Below are positions 10,891 to 22,021 of a stretch of 64,000 nucleotides of DNA, piece by piece. Under the pieces are notes generated by a model. The model did not search any database and was not told the origin of the DNA. It saw only the letters and a program-made list of their open reading frames with translations. The DNA lies in contig OZ020616.1 in the NCBI GenBank assembly GCA_963971575.1, positions 22,834,713 through 22,898,712 on the forward strand, given 5' to 3'. The DNA comes from Liopterus haemorrhoidalis. Taxonomy: Eukaryota > Arthropoda > Insecta > Coleoptera > Dytiscidae. The translations under genes and the position numbers were made by a program. How positions within the stretch are numbered: position 1 is the stretch's first letter; every line of letters starts with the position of its first letter.

Positions 10891-11640
10891 GAAATTTTAT
10901 GCTGAGTAATAAACATTTAAAAACATAGAAGAGGCGATTATTCTATTCGACAAAAGTATTATTTATAACATCCCTAATAATAATTGATTTAAAAAATAAA
11001 ATAAGTTGTTTATTTCAATGTATTTTAATTTTAGTTAAAATTAACAATTCATTGTGTTATAATAATGTATATGTTGACGACCTCGAATATATGTAGTATT
11101 GCTAGCGTTGGTTTGTTTTTCCGGGATTATAGGTCATAAAATTAAAACATTAAATTTATTGAAAATGCTAAACCGATTTCGATAAATTGATTTATCTTCA
11201 TCAGTTGATCCAAGTGGAAAGAGAGAATACAATATAATACAAACTGTTATAAACCAATATAATGTAAATTACAAAATATAATGGAAAAGTGAAGTTACTC
11301 AATGGTATGATTTTAAACGTAATTCTATCAACATGCTAACATTTAGAGATTTAGAGTCAATCACTTATTAAAAACGACGAATCGAACGGTTTCGAATCCC
11401 GTTCAGCCATGGAATTTTCGAAAAAATAAGAACTGTCCTGGCTAATTGCCGAAGCAGAAAAGGCCATTAATTAAAAAAATAAAATAAATATTAAAAACAG
11501 TATAAAAAACAACAATGTGCTATATCACAGATGAGAAATTATAACTAATATCACTGTTAAGCATTAAAAATTATATTACATAAATATCGTATGTAGGTAG
11601 ATGGCAAATCAAAGAATGACAAGTTGGAATAGTGTGTTAA
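10891..11640. other. Non-coding stretch with Penelope terminal sequence
   Basis: No gene. 11150-11210 (minus) holds the hammerhead-like motif of the Penelope element. 11390-11420 has GGTTTCGAATCCCGTTC, a B-box-like fragment that may come from a SINE. 11460-11640 is the AT-rich 3' flank of the Penelope frame. Confidence 0.45.
11177..11204 (-). ncRNA. Hammerhead-ribozyme-like core of a Penelope element
   Basis: On the minus strand CTGATGA is followed by a perfect 7-bp stem (GATAAAT/ATTTATC, two-base loop) and then GAAA. This is the conserved core plus stem II of a hammerhead ribozyme. Penelope-like retroelements are known to carry such ribozymes in their terminal repeats, and the decayed Penelope gene ends 440 bp upstream on the same strand. 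I could not fold a convincing stem I or cleavage site, so the motif may be partial or inactive. Confidence 0.45.
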
Positions 11641-12044
11641 TTAAATTTTTTTTATTAATGCGCGTATGTTTGCTTCATGTATACAGTTAATAATGTGATC
11701 GTAGTACCCATTCAAATTTGCCGCGTCTTGTTGTATATTTATATTATTGTCATTGTGTTTTATGTATACCATTTCTTTTATTAGTCTTTTATAATAGTTG
11801 CCTTCTGAATCTAGTATTTTAAAATTTTCAAAATCAAACATGTTCTCCATTTCTGTAACATGGTTGGCGTTAGGTAATTTTTTTGAATTACTAATGTCTT
11901 GTTGGTGTTATTTTAGTCGTTTTTTACATATTGTTGTGTCTGACCCGTGTAAGTGGCTTGACATTGTTTGCATTTAATTAAATATATTACGATATTTTTA
12001 TTTTCTATCAAATCATTGTCTTTAAGTTTTAAGAACACTGAATT
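11641..12044 (-). pseudogene. Penelope-like element, GIY-YIG endonuclease part
   Basis: C-terminal part of a Penelope polyprotein. It reads IYLIKCKQCQATYTGQT, the zinc-containing GIY-YIG nuclease start, then after a small frame change KLPNANHVTE, FDFENFKILDSEGNYYKRL and EMVYIKHN, a pattern usual for this domain. The upstream RT half lies at 19411-20230. The two were separated by insertion of the Jockey element, and both sides keep the 14-bp AAGAACACTGAATT duplication. Joined across that duplication the frame is continuous. Confidence 0.85.
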
Positions 12045-12171
12045 CAATTCAATTTCAAAGTGCATTTATTGTCCATTGAAAAGTTACAAAGGTATACATT
12101 TATGTTAGGTCAGTGCCCAGAAAATCTTAAACTGATAGATACATAAGAACAAAATATTACACATTTATTTT

Positions 12172-12391
12172 TGTTGAGATTGCGCAACTGCAGAAAATGT
12201 TGCTATGGATATTCTCAATACGTTGCTATGGATATAGTAATTAAACATAGTTGTTGTTGTTTTTATATACAAAATGTGTAAACTGTCAAATATGTAATGT
12301 GTCTTTATTTTATATTGTATTTTCTAAGATTGATAAATAATAATATACATGTATCAAAAATATTGAACAAGAACTTCCTCATAATCTAACA
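12172..12391 (+). repeat. copia 5' LTR
   Basis: Starts TGTTGAGATT and ends CTAACA, 220 bp. A direct copy lies at 13780-13998. It contains two ATGTTGCTATGGATAT-like repeats near its start. Confidence 0.92.
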
Positions 12392-12405
12392 GGTTATGGG
12401 CCCAG
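12392..12405 (+). other. Primer-binding site (internal initiator tRNA-Met)
   Basis: GGTTATGGGCCCAG directly follows the 5' LTR. It is the primer site known from Drosophila copia, complementary to the cleaved internal part of initiator tRNA-Met rather than to the tRNA 3' end. Confidence 0.85.
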
Positions 12406-13785
12406 AACATCTAAGGGCATCACAGACCTGTTATTGCTCAATCTCGTGCGCTTTAGCGGTACGTTTGTCCATGAAAATTAAGCAACTGGATGTAACAACG
12501 GCATATTTAAATGGCGAACTTCAAGAAACCATATTCATGGAATTACCAAGGACAATAAATAAAGTTTTAAAAAGAATTTCGGAAGAAAATGAGAAACAAA
12601 ACAAAATATGCGAAAAAATGGTAAAAGTAATAGAACGTGGAGATAAAGTATGCTTGTTAAAAAAGGCTCTATACGGACTAAAACAAGCCGGATGAAATTG
12701 GAATGTAAAGTTAGATTCTGTATTGAAATCTGCTGGTGCAGTACCGACAAATGCCGATCCCTGTTTCTACTATATGGGACGAGGGGAAGTCCTTATTGCC
12801 GTATATGTAGATGATATTTTGATAGCGTACAAAAATGAACAAATGGTGTCTAAGTTGTACGAAGTATTGTCACACGAATTCGAGATGAAAGATCTCGGAG
12901 AAGTGAAGAATTGTTTGGGAATCGAATTTACTCAAGACGATGGAAAATTATCATTGAGCCAAAAAGGATACATAAAAGAACTGTTAGAGCGTTTCGGTAT
13001 GGGACATGCTAACCCAGTGAGCACACCGATAGATAACAGTACACAACTGTTAATGCCGAAAGAAAATACTGGTAAAGTACAGTCAAATTTACCTTATAGA
13101 GAATTGGTTGGAGCACGACATATCTGTCAGTAGCTACGAGACCCGATATAAGTTTAGCTGTCAGTTACTTGGGTCAGTTCAACCATTGCTACGACAAATC
13201 ACACTGGAACGCAGCAAAACGTGTCCTACGTTATTTGAAAGGCACAATTAATTTAGGTCCTTTGTTTAAAAAGGACGAAAGTCCTTTACAAGGTTTTTGT
13301 GATCCCACTGGGTTAACTGTATCAATGACAGAAAGTCATATACTGGCTACACATTTCTGTTAAGTAGTGGTCCAGTATCATGGGACTCCCGAAAACAGAA
13401 AACTGTGGCGTTATCATCCACGGAGGCCGAGTACATGGCTGTGGCAGAAGCAACTAAGGAAGCGGTCTACTTAAAGGGTTTTCTACACGAATTGGGCTTT
13501 GAAAAATTGTGTGATATTATGTTATATAATGAGAACAATGGTGCCTTGAAATTAGCAGAAAATCCAGTTTTTCACGCCAGAAGTAAACATATCGATATCA
13601 AATATCATTTTATTCGTGATGCATTGAAACTAAGAGTTTTGAAAATGTCACATATTTCAACAGATGATATGGTTGCTGACGTGATGAGGAAAGGACTGAA
13701 TAAGTCTAAACATGAGAAATGCATCCTTGGTTTAGGTTTATATCCTTTAATTGGCGATTTCAGCTGTTGCGAGGGGAAGTGTTGA
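12396..13785 (+). pseudogene. copia reverse transcriptase and RNase H, broken
   Basis: 3' part of a copia pol. Visible are IKQLDVTTAYLNGEL, KALYGLKQAG, the catalytic YVDDILIAY (about 12806-12832), the LGIEF and TPID stretches, the VATRPDISLAVSYL block, and RNase H with SSTEAEYMA and HARSKHIDIKYHF. Lesions are a TGA at 12693 in place of an Arg codon after KQAG, a frame change near 13120 and another near 13330-13400. The first codons overlap the primer site, the mark of the deletion that removed gag to integrase. Confidence 0.9.
13771..13779 (+). other. Polypurine tract of copia
   Basis: GAGGGGAAG directly before the 3' LTR, the expected primer for plus-strand synthesis. Confidence 0.8.
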
Positions 13786-13998
13786 GATTTGCGCAACTGC
13801 AGAAAATGTTGCTATGGATATTCTCAATACGTTGCTATGGATATAGTAATTAAACAGTTGTTGTTGTTTTTATAGACAAAATGTGTAAACTGTCAAATAT
13901 GTAATGTGTCTTTATTTTATATTGTATTTTCTAAGATTGATAAATAATAATATACATGTATCAAAAATATTGAACAAGAACTTCCTCATAATCTAACA
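13780..13998 (+). repeat. copia 3' LTR
   Basis: 219 bp, TGTTGA to CTAACA, nearly identical to 12172-12391. Confidence 0.92.
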
Positions 13999-14003
13999 AT
14001 TTT

Positions 14004-15214
14004 AATAACTAAAGTAGATAACTGAAAGGAAAAACTGCAAAAAGAAAAACTTTTATTAACGCCTAAGCCTAAGTTTTTATGTACATATTTACAAGTGTGA
14101 GTAGGAAGGGAACGGAAAGGAAGGAATGGGATGGGGATAGTTTTTGGGTGGAGTTAATGTTACACGTTTCTTTGTCGAGAACCTGAAAAGTACATGTCAA
14201 TATGCATGGTATAATACATGAGAGAAGTTCTGTGTGGTAAAGCTGAAAGAAAGCTGAAAATTACATGTTACATAGGAACATGTTATGTATCATTTTCATT
14301 CTGGTGTTGGAAGCGTGGAACAAGAAATTCAACCAATAAAATCGCTCTATTTTGAAAAAGCCCGTACCATGGTGTCGTAGGCGCGGTGTTACAAGCGCGG
14401 TGTCGTTGAAGTTCAGAAATTTCAACTCAAGCGCTGGCCGCACCATCGAAACCATAGAAACAGATATATTTTTTCGGAATGGTGACATCTTTAGCGAGAC
14501 ACTTATATTAATTTCCTAAAAAAAAATAAAAAAACGTAAATTGATGTAGCGAAATAGCGACTTTTACAATGTTGTCGGCAGTCATAAAGTTTATTATTAT
14601 GGATTCAGTTTCAAATATCTGGTCTGCAGAAATGTCATGCAGTGGGTGTACTAATAATACACCCCCAAGCAGGGGCCAACAGAATCTTCATTCTAAACTA
14701 TGTCAAGTAAAAAAGATTGTGTATTAAATTATTTTCTTATAATTGAAGTAACTGTCTGTGTTTTTTGTGTCTCATTTTTTGCAACAAGTTAAAATAATCT
14801 CCCTGTTTCCTTCTGTTTCTATGTATATATGGGACGTACCCACCATCGCTTTTCTTCATATCGCAATAAGTCTAAATATGCATAAAAAAGAGCTAGACGT
14901 CTCCTTCGATTTGACGACATATGTAATGAAATTGAATAACCGTTTACTCCAAATACTTGTATAAACTTTTAGGTTAGATTTGGGTTAGATACAAATGTTG
15001 TCAAAACCGAAAACGCGCACTTCCACTCCAATCACGCCTCCAACCCCACCATGAAATTCGAACTTGTAAATATAACACCACGCCTCTCACACCTGTCGCG
15101 CCTTTGACACTACCATGAAAATGATGCATTATATGTGGGGTGTGGTTAGGAGTAAGGATAGGAAAGGATGGGTGTGGAGGTGTTTGTTTTACACGTTTCT
15201 TTATTTCACGGATG
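14004..15214. other. Unassigned stretch inside the Jockey copy
   Basis: No gene. 14095-14180 and 15130-15205 share a diverged direct repeat (G-rich purine text, then ACACGTTTCTTT at 14162 and 15191). 14365-14440 and the complement of 15050-15115 share CCATGGT, GTGTC and AGGCGCG words. A small hairpin GGGTGTA/TACACCC lies at 14644-14664. The Jockey RT stops resembling its family near 15290, so this may be a separate insertion. Confidence 0.4.
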
Positions 15215-17824
15215 TCATAGCATGAGAATAACATAACAGTAGTATATGCGAATACGAATGAGTGGATGCAGAATACACAAAAATTCATATAGGTTAGGTT
15301 GTTTTGTTATTAGAATTTTATTATCTTTGTGAAGTTGACTACTTTTATTAATTAGTGGATACAATATGCCGATCATGGCTTGCGCTTTTTTGATGGTATA
15401 CTTTGAATGTGTAGAGAAATTAAACTTTTTGTCTAGCATAACTCCTAAATATTTAATACTGTTTCTCAATGGATCTGAGATGTTATTAAGTTTGATGTCT
15501 GTATCTACTTTCCTGGTTTTTCGATCGAATAGAATTAATTCGGTGTTATTGGCGTTTACTTGAATTTTCTATAACTTGAAGTACTCTTCAGTTACGGTCA
15601 CGTGGTTTTGTAAATTTTTAAAAGCTAATTTCGGAGAAGTAGATTGTGAGTAGTGTTAATATAATACTTTATTCGCAGCAGAATAATACGACCTTTAAAA
15701 TAATGTAAAATGACAGAATGTTTATACTTTTTACTTTATTTATTATAACTGATTCTAAATAACAAAATACAATCAATGTATCTAAGATAAAATATACATG
15801 ATATCTTTTTCTTAGTTACCAGCGAATGATATCTAACAAGTAGATGGCTGTGTCATCAGCAAACAGTGCTATGTTGGTTTTGGTTGTTTTAGAAATATCA
15901 TTAATATAGTACAGGAACAATCTGAGCCCTGGGGAACACCGGCTACAATGCTCTTTGGATCTGATATGAAGTTTCCTACTTTTACTCGAAAGAGTCTATC
16001 AGAAAGATAATTACCAATGATTTTAATTAGATATAATGGAATGTCAAGAATGTGGAGTTTATAGACAAGTCCTTGATGCCAAACGGTATCGAAGGCTTTC
16101 TCGATGTCTAAGCTGATGAGAGCTGTGGCTTTATTTGTATTGAAACCTTTACTAATGTCATTGGTGATTCTAATCAACTGTTCAGTAGTGCTAAAATCTT
16201 TACGAAAACCGAATTGTTCTTTGATAATTTTTGGGTTATTATCTTCAACAACAACTAATCTATTATAAATAACCTTCTCGAAAATTTTACTAAGGGAAGA
16301 TAATAACGAAATTGACCTGTAGTCTGAGGAATTAAATTTAAATTTGCCTGGTTTTGAAATTGGAATAACTAGTGCTTCTTTCCAGGCTGATGGATAGTAT
16401 GCAAGTTTGAAGCACGCATTGAAAATATTGGTGATTTGAACTATAGCTTTCCTAGGTAGTTGTTTTAAAATAATATTTTGTATGCCGTCTATACCTGAGG
16501 TTTTACGGGATTTTAGTCTGTGGATAATGAGCTTAACTTCTTTGAGTTCGGATAGGATAATATCTTCTATTTTTGGAACATATTCTTGGATTATCTTCAG
16601 CTTAGGGCTAATGATGTTGTTCATACCTGGGGTGTCCCGGTGGTAAGTGGTATAATGTACCTGCTCGAACAGCTGTGCGAAGGTATTAGCATTGTCCGAG
16701 TCACTAAGCTTAGTTTTGTCTAGGACAGGTATGCTGTAATCTGATTTTCTAAGCGACTTAGCTGTTTTCCAAAGTGAATTATCGCGTGTATCTAAGTTTT
16801 TAAGTTGGTTATCCATCTATTGTTGTTTTCTATGTAAACGAGTATCTTGATTTGGCATTTAAATCGTTTTTAATGTTTCTGAAATGCGTGTCGCCAGTGG
16901 CTTGCCAAATTTTTCTAAATCTGTTGCGTTCTGTGATGAGTTTACGTGTTTCGTCGCTAAGTCGATGAATTATTTGTGTGTATTTGTGTTTAGGGATACT
17001 GGTGTCGACTGCCGTTTTGAAGATGTCAAGTAAGAGATTAATTTCTGAGTCTATTTCTGCTGGGGTGCAGATGTCTGATTTTATAGTGATGTTTTTTTTG
17101 AATAAATTGTTTAAATTTATTCCAGTTAGCCTTGTTGAAGTTAGGTGTAACTCTATCTGGAGCAGGCGGATCTGCAGAGTTAATTTTGAATAATATAGGA
17201 TAGTGATCTGAGTTTAAATCATGTATTACTACTGGCTTGGATATGCCGTTCACGTTTTTATTCAGCACTAGGTCAACGGTGCTAGGGAGTCCACCGTTGC
17301 TAGGATATAAAGTGTGTTCGTCTGGATAAATTACTTCTAAATTATTTCTAAGTCTGAGATTTCGCGCCGTTAGTGTTATTTTTATAACAATTCCATGTCG
17401 TGTGCTTGGCGTTAAAATCACCTATGATGAGAACTTTGTCTGCTATTCTAAGTAAACATTTGACATCTTCTTGTAACGACTTGTTGGTAGGATGGTTGTA
17501 CATGGATATTAGCACTGTGTTGGAGTGACGAAGTTTAATAGCCATAGAACCTGCTTTAGTATTCAAGATTCTAATCTGATCGAAGACTATATTGTCTTTA
17601 ATAAACATTGCTACGCCTCCCCCGTCAGATAACGCACGGTTTTGAAAAATGAATTTAAAACCCGGGATTCTAATTTTATGTTTTTCTGGTATTTTTGCTT
17701 CGTTGAGCATTACGATATCTATGTTAAGTTGCGAAATTAGTTGTTTGATTTCCGCGAGTCTACAGCGTAGTCCGTTGCAATTGAATGCAAATATCTTGAT
17801 TTCGGCGATCGCTTTATGGAACAT
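15215..17824 (-). pseudogene. Jockey ORF2: endonuclease and reverse transcriptase, broken
   Basis: AP-type endonuclease at about 17400-17820 (FAFNCNGLR, then MLNEAK, IIGDFNAKHTTWN) with the catalytic SDHYPILF at about 17200. The RT at 15840-16816 has SSDYRSISLLSSLSKIFEK, FGFRKDFST, ISLDIEKAFDTVWH, GVPQGS and, in another frame, [10 protein letters not shown] at about 15840-15870. KYLGVMLDKKFNF follows at about 15420-15455. Frames change near 17400, 17040-16816 and 15880, and the expected thumb/C-terminal part after 15290 is missing. This protein would nick target DNA and prime reverse transcription on it. Confidence 0.9.
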
Positions 17825-18095
17825 TGAGATATTCAGAACATTCCATAATCGTGAAAATTATGTCGGCATTGCTACCAGCTTTAGCGATTTTTTCATTAAT
17901 CATGTTTTAAATTTTAATAAGACTTCTGAAGTCTACTGACGATTTGAACGTTGCAATAGCGGAAAATAGTTCGTTGATCTCTGATACTGGATTACTTTTA
18001 ATTGTGGAGTGACTTACCGAGGGGCGAGACAGGGAGGGAGGGTCCTGTGTCCTTGGTTGTGTTGTCCTTTGTGGTTGAGGTCCTGGGATAATGGG

Positions 18096-19271
18096 CTACG
18101 GGTTGTCCTGCTGGATTTGATGTTGTCGACGGAACTGCTGGAGCTGCTCGGCCTGTTCTCTTGATGCCCATGGTGCTGGCATTGTCGTCCTCGCGTTCGG
18201 ATTGATGGTCTTCCTCACGTTTTGGGATTGCCTTCTCATTCGATTGTTTTCTCTCCTGGTTTCCAAGCGGTCCAGGTGATCCAGGTATGATGGACAGGTT
18301 TTGTCTCTGGCTGTGTGGTCGCCGTGGCAGTTAATGCACTTCAGCTTGTCCTTATTTTCCATGGTACACGATCGGGAGTCATGAGACTCTGCGCAGTAGT
18401 TACATCTTGGTGAATCATGACAGAAGCGAGCGGCGTGCCCGAACTGTTGACAGTTGAAGCACTGTGTACATCTTCTATTGTTGACGTATCGTTCTCATCG
18501 TACTTTGCAATGACAGAGTACGTTTATCTTCTTTATAGCTGCCCTGTATTCGTCTGCACCGAACTTAACAAGGTACATTGGATAGAAGTGCGGTGGATCT
18601 TCCTTCTGTCGCATCAGCGTAACACTGACTGGATGCTGGTTGTTTATCGCGAGATCGTCCACGATCTCTTGTACATCAATATGTGGTAGGCCTTTTAACA
18701 CAAGGCTGTACAAGTTGTCAGCGTCGTATGTGTGAAATTTGATTTTAGATTTTACCATCTCGTTGACGACCATCTTGTACGTCTCAACGTTCTCTATGGC
18801 TATAGAGAACGAGTTCGGCGTGTAGCCGCATTTAAATTTGTCGCCGCAAATTGATTTAATGTATTTAATTAGGTTTCCATAATTGCTCGCCCTACCGTGA
18901 ATGACGATGGGTGGCGGTTTCCTTGGTGTCTTGGCTGCCGGCGTGGGATGCGCTGTCCTGTTGTCCTTTGTCTGCTCGGTCCTGCTGGAGGAAGGCTGGG
19001 CGGTCCTGCTGTCTTCGAGTTGGTTGGTCCTGGTGTCCTGGGGCTGCGTGGTCCTGCTGTTCCGGCGCGTGGTACTGTTGTCTGATCTCCACGTGACCTC
19101 GGTTTGTGGAGTAGTCCTCAGGTCTTCGTCAAACGTAAAAGCTTATCGCAAAACAGAGAACATATTGCTGGTCTCCACATTTGCGACAGCATCGACGTCT
19201 TCTTCTGTATCTTCTGATAGTTTGAGACGTTTCGCATCTTCGCGTGTCTCATCACGCATCGTGACGTCCAT
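18096..19271 (-). pseudogene. Jockey ORF1 (gag-like, three CCHC zinc knuckles)
   Basis: RNA-binding ORF1 protein. The start is ATG at 19271. A Gln/Asp/Arg-Thr-rich repetitive N-terminus (about 18920-19110) leads to a PRE_C2HC-type middle domain (HIDVQEIVDDL, VSVTLMRQKE, MYLVKF). Three zinc knuckles follow (CFNCQQFGHAARFC, CNYCAESHDSRSC, CINCHGDHTARDKTC) and then a Gln-rich tail ending at TAG 18096-18098. One frame spans the whole gene, broken by only two stops (about 19144 and 18494), TAA and TGA, each one transition away from CAA or CGA. Confidence 0.9.
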
Positions 19272-19349
19272 AGCTAGGCAACTAACGTGTTAGACTGCCT
19301 TGCTAATTTCAGTTTATCACCAACTGCACAAGTATCTATTTGTTGTGTA

Positions 19350-19385
19350 CACGTCTGAACTGAAGATCGACTGAATACTGAATGA
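19350..19385 (-). promoter_or_regulatory. Jockey internal promoter: Inr and DPE
   Basis: On the minus strand TCATTC (19385-19380) fits the insect initiator TCAKTY. AGACGTG (19356-19350) is the downstream promoter element used by Jockey-type elements. Counting the A of the initiator as +1, the DPE begins at +28, the required spacing. About 27 bp lie between the 5' junction and this start. Confidence 0.55.
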
Positions 19386-19410
19386 TGACTGAATGACGTG
19401 ATGACTGATG

Positions 19411-20230
19411 AAGAACACTGAATTAACAGTTTTGTAGTATTTATACGTTGTACTGATTTTATTTTTCTTTAAATTCTTTATATAGGGTAATGAACAATAT
19501 TTAATGTTATTCTCACGGATTATTTTTCTGTGTTATGTGTTTAAAATATTATTAATTAATGTTTTAGGAAAATTATTACAAGTTAGAATGTGTATCTGTT
19601 CTTTTATCTCTTCATGATAGTCTGGATGTTTCAATATAATCGCCGAGTTCTTTAAATTATATGCAGAGTTAATTTTTTGTGAGTTAATATGTACAGAATT
19701 GTAGTTAAGAAAACGATCTGAAGCAAACTCCTTTTTGTACAATTTAGTTCTAATCGTATTATTGTGGCGAATTAAGGTCATGGTAAGAAAATTTATTTTA
19801 TTATCATTCTCTATTTCTATCGTCAATTTAAGATTTGCATTGTATGTATTAAAAAAAGAATCTTTATGTTGTTTTGGGATGATTAGTAGAAGGTCATCCA
19901 CATATTTTTTTATAAGAGTATATTGAAACGGTAACTTTTCAAGACAATAATCTAGTAAATCATTCATCACTAAACTGGCTAGTGTGGGGCTACAAGAGTT
20001 TCCCATACTTGTCCCAAACATTTGTTGGTATGTATTACCATTAAATTTAAAATAACTATGTCAAACAAAAATTGAACCATTTTTAATAACATATCTAGAT
20101 CAATTTCAGTGTATGAGGTGAATAAATCCTTTTTTTTTTTAATAACTGCAATAACTAGTTGTTTGGGTATATTAGTGAACAAAGAAACAACATCTACGAA
20201 GATTATTGTGTTATGTTCTGTGGTACATAT
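19411..20230 (-). pseudogene. Penelope-like reverse transcriptase part
   Basis: RT half of the Penelope polyprotein whose nuclease lies at 11641-12044. It reads VDVVSLFTNIPKQL, then after a frame change near 20050 MFGTSMGNSCSPTLASLVM, LIKKYVDDLLLIIP (catalytic YVDD near 19905), INFLTMTLIR and a conserved SLPYIKNL segment. One in-frame TAA lies at 19533-19535. The 5' part is missing beyond about 20230. The right copy of the Jockey target duplication is 19411-19424. Confidence 0.88.
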
Positions 20231-20589
20231 TAAGTGATATTTATATATAATAATTCAATTAAATATTTCAATAAAATATTCAATTGAAATACGATAATTA
20301 ATTTTTACATTCCTAATATTCCTGGCAACAAACTTTGTAGAGCACAAGTACATGTAGTCTTCGTGCAGCATTTAAATATCGCTACTTGTTAAGTAGTTAT
20401 GTATAAAAAACTAGATGCAACGTTGCCGCCCTTCTGGTCTTGGTAACGTGAATGTTTGATATACACCTACAATATACACTGCAACCATATAGCGCCTCTA
20501 CCGAAGTACAATTGATCTTAAATTTCTTTGAAATTTCCATCGAGAGTCCGGGCATTATTTTTAAAAACGATGATAAAAAGAAACCGGCA
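20231..20589. other. Non-coding stretch
   Basis: I see no gene or repeat apart from AATATTTCAATAAAATATTCAA-like AT-rich text near 20258. Confidence 0.5.
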
Positions 20590-21900
20590 TCTTTTTCATC
20601 AGTTCAATCTACTTGAAAACTATTCTCCATTGCTGCTTTTATAATACTAGCGCGAATTTTTGTTTGTGAAGTACGATATTTTTCCTTTGTTTCTATATTT
20701 TGATATTTTTTGTTTTTTTTTTTTTTTATAAATACAAATGCTTATTTACAACCGGCAAAATGTTTATTTACAACTTTCTTTTGCATATCTGTCATTTGAA
20801 CTAGAACTCTCTTTTTCTTTTTTATTTGTTGCTTGTCCTTTTCTCATCGATTTCAGCATCCTCTGCTGTTTTACATAACATTTTTGAGCACAAACCCGAA
20901 TATTAATTCAATATTTATTTTGTGTATCATTGCCTTAACCTATTGTTGTCGAGTTAAGATCATCGTTTAAATCTGTCTTAATTTCCTGAATAGGTTTTCC
21001 TTTGAATTGAGCAATTTCACCTTTTTCCATCAGTAACAATAGTTTGGATATTTTTGCTGTCTGAATTTATCATCGGGCAATCTGTAGGAGCCTCTGTAGA
21101 CTCCTACAGTATGTCGCATGAAAGTTGCTAGTTGTTCGATATTGCTATCGGTCATGTTAAACAATTGGGTCAGAGTAGCCAAATGCTTTTGAAGCCTTGT
21201 CGACGTAATTGCTGCCGGATTATTTGTTCCTGAAAAAACTGCGTATTTTTGCAAAACCTTATAACCATATAGCGATTCAGATGTTTTTGGGTTCCCACAT
21301 AAATAAACATTATTTTTAACAAACACATTTTTACGATGTTTCATTAATATTTTTATATGGTCGTTCAATCAAACTGAACAAAACCGGCACAGCTCGGCCT
21401 CTTTTTCCTCTAATCACAACTATTTTCAACGACTTGCGCAAATTCTTCATATTTTTGTGCTTCTGGGTTTCTGTTTTCTCGTATTTGTGCAGTGGTAACC
21501 TTTGTAGTTCCCCAGATCTTCACCTATTAAGCAATTAATTTTTGCAAAATATTGTTTTCAACAGTGTGATATACGCTTCTTTGTCGTCATAGTTTGTGTT
21601 TAAAGATTCTATAGCAGTGTTTACCGTTTGAAAAAATGTGTTATTTTAACAATTTTAAATCGCTAACTTGAGGAATTAATGTCACCTTATTCCATTTGTT
21701 CACATTTAGATCGCTTGCAGCTTTGCTGGAAAACGCAAATCTTCAATTAGTTTCGATAAGGTGGATCATCGAACTTTAATCAACTTCCGCGTCATCAGTA
21801 ACACTTTTTCGTTTCAATACAAAAACAACAGCAATATCACAGCACTGTTTCGATGTTGTTTCCATATTAAGAACAAGAGATGGTGAATCATATAAATATA
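20590..21900 (-). pseudogene. Tyrosine-recombinase-like gene, decayed
   Basis: Minus strand. The best part, 21030-21368, has VVIRGKRGRAVPVLFS just upstream in another frame, then TSTRLQKHLATLTQLF and LATFMRHTVGVYRGSYRLP. This layout matches box II of tyrosine recombinases (R..H..., GH....Y) as found in proteins common in insect and cnidarian genomes and in Crypton-type elements. The fit is to a family I know from pattern only. After a frame change near 21050 it continues with ISKLLLLMEKGEIAQF and, near 20830-20750, RVLVQMTDMQKKVVNKHF. Expected GH reads RH, and the H before RGSY reads Y, so the copy is dead. N-terminal parts are hard to follow. Confidence 0.6.
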
Positions 21901-22021
21901 TATCTGCATTAAATTTTTGCAATATATTTTTTTTTTACCTAGACTTTATTTATTGACGTTTAATTTCAAGGTTTTTAGCGTCTTTCTTTATACAGTGTTA
22001 ATAAACCATTAATACTACAAT

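Larger units (their letters stand above)
12167..14003 (+). mobile_element. Ty1/copia retrotransposon, internally deleted, with ATTTT duplication
   Basis: LTRs at 12172-12391 and 13780-13998 are flanked by ATTTT on each side (12167-12171, 13999-14003). The inner region is only 1388 bp. A primer site is followed almost at once by the reverse transcriptase, so gag, protease and integrase are gone. The LTRs differ by one substitution and two small indels as far as I can read, so insertion was recent. It lies in the 3' UTR of the Jockey element. Confidence 0.93.
12045..19410 (-). mobile_element. Jockey-clade non-LTR retrotransposon inserted in Penelope
   Basis: The element reads right to left. 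It has a 5' UTR with Inr/DPE promoter motifs (19272-19410), ORF1 with three zinc knuckles (18096-19271), ORF2 with endonuclease and RT (15215-17824), and a 3' end with an AATAAA signal (12065-12070) and a short (GAATT)-like tail. It is flanked by AAGAACACTGAATT at 12031-12044 and 19411-19424, a 14-bp target duplication, both copies lying within the Penelope gene. A copia element sits in its 3' part. The segment 14004-15214 does not look like the rest of ORF2, so a further rearrangement is likely there. Confidence 0.85.

Noticed and set aside
11177..11204. A complete, active hammerhead ribozyme
   Set aside because: Core and stem II are clear, but I could not find a convincing stem I and cleavage site, so only a motif is reported.
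18897..19293. Plus-strand frames opposite Jockey ORF1
   Set aside because: Complement of the Gln/Asp-rich repetitive ORF1 N-terminus. No independent support.
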